From Anaerolineales bacterium UBA3499 (GTDB lineage: Bacteria; Chloroflexota; Anaerolineae; Anaerolineales; UBA11657): a stretch of DNA of 40,116 nt. Location of the stretch: contig DFQC01000011.1 of assembly GCA_002377585.1 (NCBI GenBank), forward strand, positions 1 to 40,116, in the 5' to 3' direction. Below the pieces are notes generated by a model. That model saw only the letters and a list, made by a program, of their open reading frames with translations. It was not told the origin of the DNA and made no database searches. Position numbers and translations under genes: made by a program. Each line of letters starts with the position of its first letter. The first letter of the stretch is position 1. Positions 1-8,221 of the stretch are shown piece after piece.

Positions 1-864
1 ATCCACCAACGAAGCATATACATCACCTTCTTTCATCTCATCCCCAAATCGTCTATGACGTATAAAAAGTCCGTCAACATCTCCCTTCCAGATCACAATG
101 CCAGCATTGTATACCGTACAAAGAGGTCCATCCGATTCAAAATCACCCTCCATCATACGCATTGATTTCATGATATTCCATATGCCGCGCTCGGCATCAC
201 TCACATTATCCTTACGGTTCTTATACCAACCAGTGCCACCACCGAATTCAAGCGTGATAAGACAGAGTAATTTATGTAGCAATGCTCTCGGCGTGTTAGT
301 ACCAAATGTATCGACTTGCACAAAGGCTGCTTGATCTAACCCGAAAGCAACCACTAGCTTTCGTCGCTTTAGATCAAGCTCTGTTGGATTATCGGGATCT
401 TTCTCCGCACCAAATAGCACATAGCGCTCATAGCCAGTCCGAGACCCTGCATGAAAATCGACCATCACATCAGCGCGCTTGATGACTTCTTCAAAATAAG
501 TATGGGCGATCTGTTCCGGTACACTTCCAGTTGCAGATCCCGGGAATAGTCGGCTAATATCTGTGCTACCTATACGGATCCCACGTTCACCTAGTTCGAA
601 CCCCACTCGGTTCACTACTGGTACTGCGATAACGGTACCTCTAAATTTATTTGGGTCCAACTTACCAATCATATTCAAGATAGCCACTGACCCAATGATC
701 TCACCCCCATGGATCGCCCCCTGCACCAACAAAGTTGGTCCCGGTTCAGCTCCAGCGAATATATGTACCGGTATATCAGGTCCCAATCCGGATCTAGATT
801 TAGCGACCTCCAAGTACCCAAAAGCATGCTCCCCTGGCTTAGCCTCTATATTGCCTACTTTCAT
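1..864 (-). CDS. Succinylglutamate desuccinylase/aspartoacylase-family deacylase (C-terminus beyond window)
   Basis: The frame is open from an ATG at 864 to the left edge, giving the first 288 residues; AAAGGAGAC at 871-879 is a good ribosome site. The AstE/AspA family (M14-like zinc carboxypeptidase fold) removes acyl groups from N-acylated amino acids. Visible landmarks are the zinc motif HGGE (His52, Glu55), the third zinc ligand in DFHAGS (His138), an RLFPGS segment near 105-110 that matches the substrate loop, and a candidate catalytic Glu206 in LEFGGG. The family is usually 300-380 residues, so only the C-terminal beta domain is missing. It lies 45 bases downstream of a short DMT transporter on the same strand, a likely two-gene unit. 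Substrate unknown; the class is well supported. Confidence 0.88.
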   Translation of the reverse strand, partial: MKVGNIEAKPGEHAFGYLEVAKSRSGLGPDIPVHIFAGAEPGPTLLVQGAIHGGEIIGSVAILNMIGKLDPNKFRGTVIAVPVVNRVGFELGERGIRIGSTDISRLFPGSATGSVPEQIAHTYFEEVIKRADVMVDFHAGSRTGYERYVLFGAEKDPDNPTELDLKRRKLVVAFGLDQAAFVQVDTFGTNTPRALLHKLLCLITLEFGGGTGWYKNRKDNVSDAERGIWNIMKSMRMMEGDFESDGPLCTVYNAGIVIWKGDVDGLFIRHRRFGDEMKEGDVYASLVD

Positions 865-909
865 TGTTCGGTCTCCTTTCTTTTAGTCAGGCCTTCATAA
901 ACAATTATG

Positions 910-1326
910 CTACCGAGAGAGTATAAGTATAGAACTGATGCCCAATCCCAGGCCAAGCAGTCTTGTGGCAGTCACCGGCTCACGATACACAATGATAGAT
1001 AAAATAACAGCCACAAGCACTGACATACCAGATATCGGAAAGAGAACACTACCTTCGCCGCCCATCTTAAATGCGGTCAATAAGGCAAATACACCTATCG
1101 CTCCGGCCATGCCTCCAAACATAGCTACACCTGTCATTCTAAGCGATAATTCAGGTGGATGCTTCTGTACAAAGTGAATGATTATGGCAACCGATCCAAA
1201 AGCAATGCTCTGAGCAAGCATATAAGTTGGACCATAACCCTCATTTGCGCCTGCCACCTTAGAAAAAAACCTGATGATACCGCCGCAACCGAGAGTAATA
1301 AGGGCTAGCACAATTGGTGTATTCAT
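910..1326 (-). CDS. Single-domain EamA/DMT-type transporter, 138 aa (paralogue A)
   Basis: The 138 residues form about four or five hydrophobic segments, equal to one EamA repeat of the drug/metabolite transporter superfamily; full DMT exporters have two such repeats. It should therefore act as a homo- or heterodimer in the inner membrane. Diagnostic stretches are FFSKVAGANEGY at the first loop and YREPVTATRLLGLGLG before the last helix. GGAGATAAT precedes the ATG. It is a close paralogue of the proteins at 30218-30634 and 37986-38402, all exactly 138 residues. It sits 45 bases upstream of the deacylase gene on the same strand, suggesting co-transcription. Substrate unknown. Confidence 0.85.
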   Translation of the reverse strand: MNTPIVLALITLGCGGIIRFFSKVAGANEGYGPTYMLAQSIAFGSVAIIIHFVQKHPPELSLRMTGVAMFGGMAGAIGVFALLTAFKMGGEGSVLFPISGMSVLVAVILSIIVYREPVTATRLLGLGLGISSILILSR

Positions 1327-1386
1327 ATTATCTCCAATATTTTTGTGTGATTTATAGAGTAATACTACTACAATTCCAAGATGCCA

Positions 1387-1415
1387 ATTACAGTGAGAAG
1401 CAATAACGCTATAAT
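1387..1415 (+). promoter_or_regulatory. Sigma-70-type promoter for a leaderless transcript
   Basis: ATTACA (1387-1392), a 17-base spacer and a perfect TATAAT (1410-1415). The predicted start point is about base 1422, which is the A of the ATG of the next gene. No Shine-Dalgarno sequence precedes that ATG, so a leaderless mRNA is likely. Confidence 0.5.
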
Positions 1416-1421
1416 TACTAT

Positions 1422-1901
1422 ATGAAACCGATCAACTCAGTCCAATTCAGTCTGCAGTCATCTTCGGATAAGTTTTCCGTTTGGTTACACACTGAAACTG
1501 CAAACATAAGTACCTTCAATTTCCAAATGCCATATGGTGGTGCTATTGAGATACAGAAGCCAGAGTTGGATCGGTACCGAGCACGCACTGTATGCAGATA
1601 TCATGCGATACGAGAAGTCACTCTAGACAGTGCCGTTAGTAGCTATTCTGATGAGGAAGATAGTTTAGATGGCGAAACAGTAGTATTTGGTACAGACAAC
1701 GAATTAACAGGCATACTGACCAAAAACGTTTTTACCTTCATAATTTATCCAGAAGATCAAATAGGTCATCTAAAGGTCAGAGCACAGTGCTGGTGCGATT
1801 GCGCATTCTCTGGATTCTCACACATACTCAAATCTATAGCAGACAAATACCCTAAGACAGCACAAACCATAGAAAAACATCATGAGACTTTCCGCCAGTG
1901 A
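1422..1901 (+). CDS. Hypothetical protein, translationally coupled to YHYH lipoprotein
   Basis: A 159-residue soluble protein that I do not recognise. It has no signal peptide or membrane segment, a mostly beta-rich composition with an acidic central stretch (SDEEDSLDGE, about residues 75-84), and a Cys pair in QCWCDCAF (about 126-133) that could bind metal. There is no Shine-Dalgarno sequence; TATAAT at 1410-1415 puts the transcript start at the ATG itself. Its stop codon overlaps the GTG start of the following lipoprotein in the arrangement GTGA, so the two are very probably translated as a coupled pair. Existence is supported by the overlap and promoter; function is unknown. Confidence 0.7.
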   Translation: MKPINSVQFSLQSSSDKFSVWLHTETANISTFNFQMPYGGAIEIQKPELDRYRARTVCRYHAIREVTLDSAVSSYSDEEDSLDGETVVFGTDNELTGILTKNVFTFIIYPEDQIGHLKVRAQCWCDCAFSGFSHILKSIADKYPKTAQTIEKHHETFRQ

Positions 1902-2899
1902 ATTGTAGTAAAACATATATATTTCTGTCCGCAATCCTTATCCTAACAGCATGCGCGCCAACACCAGAAGAAATGTCAAACGCTGCTCTGGAAACATTTT
2001 CAGAACAAATTGAGATTGCCGCAACTATACAGACCGAAATCGACTCTATACCTACCTACATGAGGGGCGTATGGTTATGTACAACCGAAGAAACTGCAAG
2101 CTATGACGACCTAACTACTGAAAAGAGTGAAACGTTACCGTGCACATTATCTGTTGAATACACTGATAGATTCGCCGTAGTAAGTGCCAATGGAATCCCT
2201 AACCATGATTTTGAGTCAGGACCTGGATGTTGTGCTGACCCGCAACAATTCGTCTGGCGTATTCCACTCGAGCCTATAATAGCTCCTGAACCGAAATCTG
2301 CTCCGCAAAGAGGTGCCATCGCCATGTCAGTTAATGGAGTGCCTATTTACGGACCCGAGGACGGCCCTGGAGGTGACGCAGTAGCAGCGCATCACGACTA
2401 CTATGTAGAGGATAGACAGCCTATAACCCTAGGTATTTGCGGAGGGCATGCCGGTCCCGGAGGGACATATCACTATCACTATGACGCTAGCTGTGTACAT
2501 TGGTATCCAGATGAACCTGAAACATCCTGGGAAAAATGGTCAACCGACTTGTTGCAAGACGACAAACACTCCCCGGTCATTGGGTTCGCATTTGATGGTC
2601 ATCCCATATATGGGCCCTACGGATACGACACTAACGGTAAACTAAAAGAAATGACCTCTAGTTATCGCCTAAAACAAGGTCATACTGGACACGGAGGAAT
2701 AGATGACTGGGAGTATGTCAAAGGACTTGGAGACTTAGACGAATGCAATGGCATCCTTTCTAAAATACCAGCAGCCAATGAACCAACTTATCATTACCAT
2801 GCAAGTATCACAAGTGGTTCGGGTGAAATTGGGTTTCCTTATTTCATACTATGTTACGCAGGGGAACCAGAATTATCTAATTTCCAATCTGTTCGATAA
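1898..2899 (+). CDS. YHYH-domain lipoprotein
   Basis: A 333-residue exported lipoprotein with a GTG start overlapping the previous stop by four bases. The N-terminus is a lipoprotein signal ending in LTAC, with the lipidated Cys at 19. The mature part carries the YHYH family signature twice: GGTYHYHYD (YHYH at 191-194) and TYHYHAS (YHYH at 298-301), plus the conserved GFAFDGHPIYGPYG around 229-242 and a related NGVPIYGP at 146-153. The His/Tyr clusters suggest metal binding. YHYH proteins are widespread in marine bacteria but have no firmly known biochemical role. It would be anchored on the outer face of the cytoplasmic membrane, or the outer membrane if there is one. Confidence 0.88.
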   Translation: MNCSKTYIFLSAILILTACAPTPEEMSNAALETFSEQIEIAATIQTEIDSIPTYMRGVWLCTTEETASYDDLTTEKSETLPCTLSVEYTDRFAVVSANGIPNHDFESGPGCCADPQQFVWRIPLEPIIAPEPKSAPQRGAIAMSVNGVPIYGPEDGPGGDAVAAHHDYYVEDRQPITLGICGGHAGPGGTYHYHYDASCVHWYPDEPETSWEKWSTDLLQDDKHSPVIGFAFDGHPIYGPYGYDTNGKLKEMTSSYRLKQGHTGHGGIDDWEYVKGLGDLDECNGILSKIPAANEPTYHYHASITSGSGEIGFPYFILCYAGEPELSNFQSVR

Positions 2900-2934
2900 T
2901 CTCACAAATCAAGCACACTTAAAGGAGAAAGATC

Positions 2935-3660
2935 ATGGAATTTCACATACATACACAACCAGAAGAAATTAGTCGCTACGTCTTTTGTCCAGGCCATCAA
3001 ACGCGTGCAAAACGCATTGCCGATCACTTCCAAGATGTAAAACTAGTCCATGACGATCGCGGAATTGTGGTCTACTCTGGTACATACAACGGTGTCTTTA
3101 TGACCTCCTGTGGTACCGGTATGGGTGGTCCTGCCGTAGGCATTGCCTTGGAAGAACTAGCGAACCTGGGTTCAGATACTTTCGTAAGAGTCGGATCGTG
3201 CGGCGTCTTCCAACCCGGCCAAAATCCTGGTGATGTGATTATTTCCACGGGAACATTTCGCGCTGGCGGAACTTCACTTACCTATTTACCTCTAGCTTTT
3301 CCAGCTGTACCAACCTTTGAAGTACTACGGGAACTAGTTCGCGCAGCAGAGAGCCTTGAATTACCTTATACAACTGGAGTAGGCATTGCAGGAGATGCGT
3401 TTTATTCTCCGGCAAAGATCACCAACAGAGATATGTTAGTAAACGCCAACGTAGTTTCGGCCGAGATGGAAAGTGACGCACTATATATTATCGGCCAGTA
3501 TCGTAATTGGCGTACTGGTGCAATATACACTTCCGACGGGAGCTCCACCGAAACTAAGCCTGAATGGGGGATGGAACAATATCACTATGGCGAAGGCAAA
3601 TGCATCGAGATTGCACTCAAAGCGATGCTATCCCTAGCACAAAAAGACAATGCCAGCTAG
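2935..3660 (+). CDS. udp: Uridine phosphorylase-like nucleoside phosphorylase
   Basis: A 241-residue cytoplasmic enzyme of the NP-I (PNP/UDP) family that splits a nucleoside with phosphate into base plus ribose 1-phosphate. Landmarks are GTGMGGPA (60-67, phosphate loop), RVGSCG (85-90), PGDVII (98-103), the ribose-binding Glu pair EMES (177-180) and a late acidic position in SDGSS (Asp201), where many members have a general acid Asp. Length is close to the usual 240-260. AAAGGAGAAAGATC directly precedes the ATG. The GTGMGGP and alternation of VGSCG favour uridine phosphorylase over purine enzymes, but base specificity is not proven. A cytidine deaminase-like/PfkB/eIF2B-like operon at 30.8-33.5 kb could supply and use its substrate and product. 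Confidence 0.85.
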   Translation: MEFHIHTQPEEISRYVFCPGHQTRAKRIADHFQDVKLVHDDRGIVVYSGTYNGVFMTSCGTGMGGPAVGIALEELANLGSDTFVRVGSCGVFQPGQNPGDVIISTGTFRAGGTSLTYLPLAFPAVPTFEVLRELVRAAESLELPYTTGVGIAGDAFYSPAKITNRDMLVNANVVSAEMESDALYIIGQYRNWRTGAIYTSDGSSTETKPEWGMEQYHYGEGKCIEIALKAMLSLAQKDNAS

Positions 3661-3707
3661 TGCTTATACGCAACATACTTATGCGTAACTGCTGATTACT
3701 ACCACTA

Positions 3708-4508
3708 TTAGGGGTATGTTTCTTCGTCTGGAGAGTTGCTCCAACTCTGTAGAGTTTGCCCGCCGTCAATCAATAAAGTTGAACCAGTAATATGTCTGGC
3801 ATCATCAGAAGCTAGAAATGCAACCGTTGCGGCGACATCCTCAGGTTGACCGACTCGTCGTAATGGTATCCGATCAGAAAATTTACCAAAGAAATGTTTC
3901 CATGCATCGGGGTCCTGGTCTCCTTGCCGGAAGCTCAACTGTGTTTGAATGATACCTGGACATATGACATTGACTCTAATATTGTAGCGCCCTAACTCTA
4001 GAGCCAGATTACGACCCATCGCCTTCACTGCTTCCTTACTAGTCATATAGGGGCCCGATCCAAGTATAGTATCCCAACCACCAGTTGAAGACCCCATCAA
4101 TACCAAAGCGCCACCACCAGCCTCTATCAGGGCGGGAACTGAAGCCTTACAAGTTAGCATCATTCCACGCAAGTTGACATCAACCACTCGATCCCACTCT
4201 TCAATTGACATATCCACAAATTCTGTCTTATTACCGCCGACACCCGCATTAGCAAAAACCACGTTTAGTTGACCATAGGTATCCTGCGCGGTTTGCACCA
4301 TAGCTTTGCAATCATCAATACTGGTTACATCAGCTTTTATTGCTTTAGCTTGGGGTCCAATCTCATCTGCTACTGCCTCGGCGCTCTCTAGGTCAATATC
4401 AGCTATCACAACCCGGGCTCCTTCTGCAACAAAACGTAACGCACTTGCCTTACCTAAACCACCACCGGACCCGGTAATTAATACGACCTTATTTTCGAAC
4501 CTATTCAT
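3708..4508 (-). CDS. SDR-family NAD(P)-dependent oxidoreductase
   Basis: A 266-residue classical short-chain dehydrogenase/reductase. It has the cofactor motif TGSGGGLG near residue 14-21, NAG in the FANAGVGG segment, the catalytic Ser in LMGSSTGG and the YxxxK pair in PYMTSKEA, followed by the usual PG segment (VICPGI) and a C-terminal IDGGQ. Asp in the VIADID segment after the second strand suggests NAD(H). I choose the ATG at 4508 rather than the in-frame TTG at 4514 because GGAGG lies seven bases upstream of it; that ATG overlaps the stop of the enamidase-like gene by one base (TAATG). It is the last gene of the six-gene operon and could oxidise or reduce an aldehyde or alcohol product of ring opening. 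Confidence 0.9.
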   Translation of the reverse strand: MNRFENKVVLITGSGGGLGKASALRFVAEGARVVIADIDLESAEAVADEIGPQAKAIKADVTSIDDCKAMVQTAQDTYGQLNVVFANAGVGGNKTEFVDMSIEEWDRVVDVNLRGMMLTCKASVPALIEAGGGALVLMGSSTGGWDTILGSGPYMTSKEAVKAMGRNLALELGRYNIRVNVICPGIIQTQLSFRQGDQDPDAWKHFFGKFSDRIPLRRVGQPEDVAATVAFLASDDARHITGSTLLIDGGQTLQSWSNSPDEETYP

Positions 4509-5662
4509 TAGCAAACCTCCATTTGGTGTTGCGCAGGAGGCGTATTACGGCTCTTTTGTACCACAAGCTCACCATCAATTATTACCCCTGAAATCCCAGG
4601 CGTATCTCCAATACGTATTGTCTCCAGCGCATCTTTAGCTGCGCTCCCAATAGGAGCATCCATAATAACAAGATCTGCTTCCAATCCAGGAGCAATACGC
4701 CCTGCAGGAAGCCTATAAACATCAGCTGTACTACCTGTAGCCATTGCTATTGCCTGTTCAGGAGCTATAGCACCCAAAGCACTCACCCAAGCAACTGTCC
4801 GCAACATTCCAAGTGGAATTACACCCGTTCCAGACGGCATATCGGTACCAATTATCACTCGGTCAAGAGCCTTGTGCTGACGTGCCAGCTCGATTATCTG
4901 CGGAACAATAGCCACATTACCGCATTGGATTATTTCGAGTGCAGCATTTGTCTCAATGATGATACGCTCAATATCCTCCAATGTCGCAGCAGTCGGCCCA
5001 CCATTTAGGTGTGAAGCTACATCAGGATCAACTTTGATAGCATGTTCAGCTCGGATAGCATCACTTCCAGGGATAGATGCACCGCCAATATGCATCATAA
5101 CTATCATTTTATTGGTTTTAGCCCACTGGACCATCTCGGCTACCTTATCCCAATCATGATAATCCCCCAAGCCGACCTCACCTAGATGTTTTACGCCTGC
5201 ACTGGCCATTTCTCTAAAATCATCCTCAGTGAGTCCTGCCTGCAAAAGCAAACCCCCACCTTGCACCTTCATACCACCAGGGCGGTAGCTACCCCATGAT
5301 TTTGCTCCAACTATCGCCATTGATTTCGTGCCAATAGCACCTGTAGGACGCCCCGGCATATGTACCTCACCAGCTGATATCATTCGAGTAACGCCGCCGT
5401 GCACACAACTAGCGATGAAATCAACCATCTTTTGTCGAGGAGTATAGTCACCAATGACCGGATGTACATGAGAATCAATCAAACCGGGACAGACAGTAGT
5501 TCCGTTTGCATCTACTCTAACCATTCCCTCAACCGCCTCAATACTTGTACCAATCTCAACGATCCTGCCTTCATCGATCAATATTGAGTCTCCTTCCACC
5601 ATAGGAGTGTCAAAATCGCCGGAGACTATCTGACCAATATTATGAATTAACATAGCGTTCAC
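4508..5662 (-). CDS. Enamidase-like metal-dependent amidohydrolase
   Basis: A 384-residue amidohydrolase-superfamily TIM-barrel enzyme. Metal-binding positions are HVH (His65, His67), a candidate bridging Glu162 in HLGEVGLG, His191 in MMHIGG, His218 in ASHLNGG and Asp274 in IGTDMPSGTG. The SAGEVHMPGRP loop (97-106) and overall order resemble enamidase of nicotinate fermentation, which hydrolyses the cyclic enamide 6-oxotetrahydronicotinate to 2-formylglutarate. The start is a GTG at 5662 with AGAGGA upstream, overlapping the stop of the isochorismatase-family gene; an ATG at 5653 lacks such a site. Operon partners are hydrolases and oxidoreductases, consistent with degradation of a cyclic amide. 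The exact substrate is not shown: nicotinate hydroxylase and reductase genes are absent from the window. Confidence 0.82.
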   Translation of the reverse strand: MNAMLIHNIGQIVSGDFDTPMVEGDSILIDEGRIVEIGTSIEAVEGMVRVDANGTTVCPGLIDSHVHPVIGDYTPRQKMVDFIASCVHGGVTRMISAGEVHMPGRPTGAIGTKSMAIVGAKSWGSYRPGGMKVQGGGLLLQAGLTEDDFREMASAGVKHLGEVGLGDYHDWDKVAEMVQWAKTNKMIVMMHIGGASIPGSDAIRAEHAIKVDPDVASHLNGGPTAATLEDIERIIIETNAALEIIQCGNVAIVPQIIELARQHKALDRVIIGTDMPSGTGVIPLGMLRTVAWVSALGAIAPEQAIAMATGSTADVYRLPAGRIAPGLEADLVIMDAPIGSAAKDALETIRIGDTPGISGVIIDGELVVQKSRNTPPAQHQMEVC

Positions 5663-5673
5663 GATGATATCCT

Positions 5674-6294
5674 CTACTGATCACCAAGCACAGTCATCAC
5701 TTGTTTAAGGTTAGTAACATCACCATAGTGTGTTTCTATATCGTACAATGTCACCTCTTGCGCCTGATCACTCGTAGCCATCACAAGATCTTCAGGTACT
5801 AAAACCTTGTAACTCAGGAAGAATGCATCATGCACAGTAGATCGCACACAAATATTCGTTACGACGCCGGTAACAATCACGGTATCGATGCCCCGTTCAC
5901 GCAGATTGAGATCAAGGGTAGTTTGGAAAAACCCGCTATAACGCCTCTTAGAGATGATGATATCGCTCGCATCGACCGGAATTTCATCCACTATCTCTGC
6001 ACCCCACGTTCCGGACAAACAATGTACTGCTCGAGTTTGAAATAGGCTATCGTCCGGAGGAAGATCCTGGTTTAGCCAAAAAACTGGTATGCCTTTATCT
6101 CTTGCAGCACCAAGCAGTTCACGATGCGGTTCATACAGTACATCTCCCCCATCAAGCACCATTGCCCCACCATCCGAGAAAAAATCCTTGAGCATGTCTA
6201 CTACAAGTACCGCTGTACTAGATGGATCGAACGTAATTGCATCTGTTTTAGCTTCACTGGACTGTTTTTCTGAAAATGTATTTGCTGTAACCAT
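5674..6294 (-). CDS. Isochorismatase-family cysteine hydrolase
   Basis: A 206-residue cysteine hydrolase of the isochorismatase-like/nicotinamidase fold. The catalytic triad is complete: Asp33 in VVDMLKDFF, Lys116 in ISKRRYSGF and Cys149 in TNICVRST, with the cis-peptide Val-Val (GVVTN) before the cysteine. A 20-residue polar extension precedes the first strand. Family members cleave small amides such as nicotinamide, N-carbamoyl compounds, maleamate or ureidoacrylate. The ATG at 6294 has AAAGGA nine bases upstream, and the stop is followed within 11 bases by the enamidase-like start. In this operon it would most naturally hydrolyse the linear amide released after ring opening (inference). 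Confidence 0.9.
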   Translation of the reverse strand: MVTANTFSEKQSSEAKTDAITFDPSSTAVLVVDMLKDFFSDGGAMVLDGGDVLYEPHRELLGAARDKGIPVFWLNQDLPPDDSLFQTRAVHCLSGTWGAEIVDEIPVDASDIIISKRRYSGFFQTTLDLNLRERGIDTVIVTGVVTNICVRSTVHDAFFLSYKVLVPEDLVMATSDQAQEVTLYDIETHYGDVTNLKQVMTVLGDQ

Positions 6295-6355
6295 ATTGCA
6301 TATTCCTTTTTGCTAAATTTACCCGATCAATACCTAAAGACACTGAAGCATCTAC

Positions 6356-6925
6356 CTAGGTAAGTCCGTCTTCTCCCTTAACATCATCTAATACCAATCC
6401 ACCCACGCGAGCATGTGGTCTGCCTCCATCTGTGACGGCAATTATCACCACTATCTCATCTGGAGCTGGAGCATCACTAATGCGAAATTCTATTGCATCG
6501 AAGTGCGAGCGCACTTTCATGGCATCCTTATAGTGCAGAGGCACATCAATAACCGTACCTGGCCCACCTTTTTTCTTGGCAGATGGAATAATTGCCGCGC
6601 CTCCGTTCACTGCCTCGCGCAATGGCCCACCCAAACGTGGATGCATCAGTGCTGCTGCATGTTCCAGTTCGCCGTTTACACCCACAACAACAGCCTTACC
6701 ATAGCTGTGGGGATCGCCATTAAGCTGCGAAACTGCTGTCTCACCGAGTAATTTACCTAGTTCTTCACCTGCCTCAATAAGTTCTGTCAATTCTTCCACG
6801 TAACTCCCAGCATAAGGATTTTTGATAACCGCCCCACTAGCTACTTTATATAATGGCTTACTAAGTTTACGAAAACCCTCTTCATACACCACATCAACGA
6901 CAGTTTGGATTCGCATTAATTCCAT
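6356..6925 (-). CDS. AA_synth family (amino acid synthesis, DUF1185) protein
   Basis: A 189-residue protein of the AA_synth family, which has structures but no settled activity despite its name. Recognisable features are the N-terminal IRIQTVVDVVYEEG-like strand-helix, KNPYAGSYVEEL, the GEYEHAAAL-type segment here as GELEHAAALMHPRLGGP, the basic KKKGGPGT loop and the C-terminal GGRPHARVGG. I start at the ATG at 6925, which has GGAGG seven bases upstream; an ATG at 6940 lies within that ribosome site. It overlaps the 3' end of the epimerase gene by ten bases. The tight linkage with an isochorismatase hydrolase and an enamidase suggests a catabolic, not biosynthetic, role. Enzyme chemistry unknown. 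Confidence 0.82.
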   Translation of the reverse strand: MELMRIQTVVDVVYEEGFRKLSKPLYKVASGAVIKNPYAGSYVEELTELIEAGEELGKLLGETAVSQLNGDPHSYGKAVVVGVNGELEHAAALMHPRLGGPLREAVNGGAAIIPSAKKKGGPGTVIDVPLHYKDAMKVRSHFDAIEFRISDAPAPDEIVVIIAVTDGGRPHARVGGLVLDDVKGEDGLT

Positions 6926-7767
6926 TGGTAATCCTCCCATGAATAATTGGCTTCGTAACCGATCATAGTGTTGGCCTTAGTGGTATCAATCACAGCTTGA
7001 TTACCTTCAAACTCTAAGTTGATCTTAGCCTGCGGATAGTATTCGCTGATCAACTTGGATGTATCTTGTTTCATAAAGGTATTGTTTGCACTTACAAATA
7101 TTTCTTCATGCCCAGTGATTTTGGCATCGACACTCAGCATACAAGCCCGACCTACATCCCTTGTATCAATATAACTCCACAAATTTGATGCCCCACCTGC
7201 TGGATCCTCCCAGAAAGGAGTGAGTATGCTTTTAAAAGTCTCCGGGGTATGAATCCAGGGCAAGCGCAAGCTTACTACAGATAAGTTTCCACTAGCTCGG
7301 CGCACGAAAGCCACGGCTATGTCCTCTCCCAAAGTTTTCGAGAGTGCATAAGCATCTTGCGGTGCTCGTGGATGTTCTTCATTAATTGGAAAGTATTCTA
7401 ATGTAACAGGTCCATATGAAAACGGAAGTCCCAACACCGATACACTACTGATATAGACAACACGCGCAATACCAAGGTTAGCAGCCACTTCTAATATATT
7501 GAAGGTCGCCATTATGTTCGTGCGAAAAACTTGGTCTGGGGTGTGATTAACAGGGCGTGGAATCGCTGCAAGATGCACAATAGCATCGGCACCATCACAC
7601 GCACCATAAACCTGTCCTAGGTCCCCACAATCCACAAACCGGTATTCCGTGATCGGTTCAGGCAGTGGAACCCGATCTAGGCTAACTACTTCATGCCCAC
7701 ACTCAAGAAGATGTCTAACAACCGCAAATCCAGCTAGACCACTACCGCCAGTAACTACTATTTTCAT
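6916..7767 (-). CDS. NAD-dependent epimerase/dehydratase family protein
   Basis: A 283-residue extended-SDR protein. The Rossmann motif TGGSGLAG lies at 6-13 and Asp31 in SLDR indicates NAD(H) binding. DGADAIVHLAAIP (about 59-71) is typical of sugar-nucleotide epimerases and reductases. The active site is SSVSV plus YALSK (Tyr and Lys about 140-144). The C-terminal substrate domain is shorter than in classical nucleotide-sugar epimerases (about 310-350 residues), so a uronate dehydrogenase-like or small-aldehyde role is possible. Its ATG overlaps the cupin stop in an ATGA arrangement, and its 3' end overlaps the AA_synth start, placing it firmly in the operon. Confidence 0.88.
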   Translation of the reverse strand: MKIVVTGGSGLAGFAVVRHLLECGHEVVSLDRVPLPEPITEYRFVDCGDLGQVYGACDGADAIVHLAAIPRPVNHTPDQVFRTNIMATFNILEVAANLGIARVVYISSVSVLGLPFSYGPVTLEYFPINEEHPRAPQDAYALSKTLGEDIAVAFVRRASGNLSVVSLRLPWIHTPETFKSILTPFWEDPAGGASNLWSYIDTRDVGRACMLSVDAKITGHEEIFVSANNTFMKQDTSKLISEYYPQAKINLEFEGNQAVIDTTKANTMIGYEANYSWEDYQWN

Positions 7768-8144
7768 AACTTACCGTCCTCATCACTCACAGGCTCCATC
7801 CAATTTGGTCCTCCAACAGTAGTCACACTCAGATGAGCCATACTGTTACCAGCGACAGCACCGTGCCAATGTTTCTCTCCAGGAGGAATATGGATAGCAT
7901 CACCAACTTGCGCCACAAGCTTTTCCCCGGCCTCGTTGCCAAAGCGACACTGTCCCTCTACAACATAGAGGATTTGCTCGCCAGGATGTGTATGCCAATG
8001 GGTTAAGGCACCATCCTCGAAACGCACTAACGCTAACTGCACACCTTCCTTTTCCTGCATACTCATAATACGCTCTAAATGCACAGTGCCTGTAACTTGC
8101 TCATTAACACCATGGCCACGTTCTGCTTCCGGGACGAATTTCAT
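7764..8144 (-). CDS. Single-domain cupin protein
   Basis: A 126-residue small beta-barrel cupin. Motif 1 contains HWHTHPGEQ (metal-binding His51 and His53; Glu56 close to the usual acidic ligand) and motif 2 contains GDAIHIPPGEKHWH (Gly81 to His94, with His92 as ligand). Such proteins may be isomerases, decarboxylases or dioxygenases, or may bind a pathway metabolite. GAGGAGAATATC precedes the ATG. This is the first gene of the six-gene minus-strand operon ending at 3708, with ATGA overlap to the next gene. No promoter stands out in the 77-base gap upstream, so transcription may begin further upstream with the repeat-protein gene. Confidence 0.9.
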   Translation of the reverse strand: MKFVPEAERGHGVNEQVTGTVHLERIMSMQEKEGVQLALVRFEDGALTHWHTHPGEQILYVVEGQCRFGNEAGEKLVAQVGDAIHIPPGEKHWHGAVAGNSMAHLSVTTVGGPNWMEPVSDEDGKL

Positions 8145-8221
8145 GATATTCTCCTCAACAATTAAGATCTTCTTATTTATCTTCTTTTACATCCAACCAA
8201 TATACCCCTCGCGAATACCCA

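Noticed and set aside
3663..3690. Weak hairpin between the uridine phosphorylase and SDR genes.
   Set aside because: Only about six base pairs and no T-run; not convincing as a terminator.
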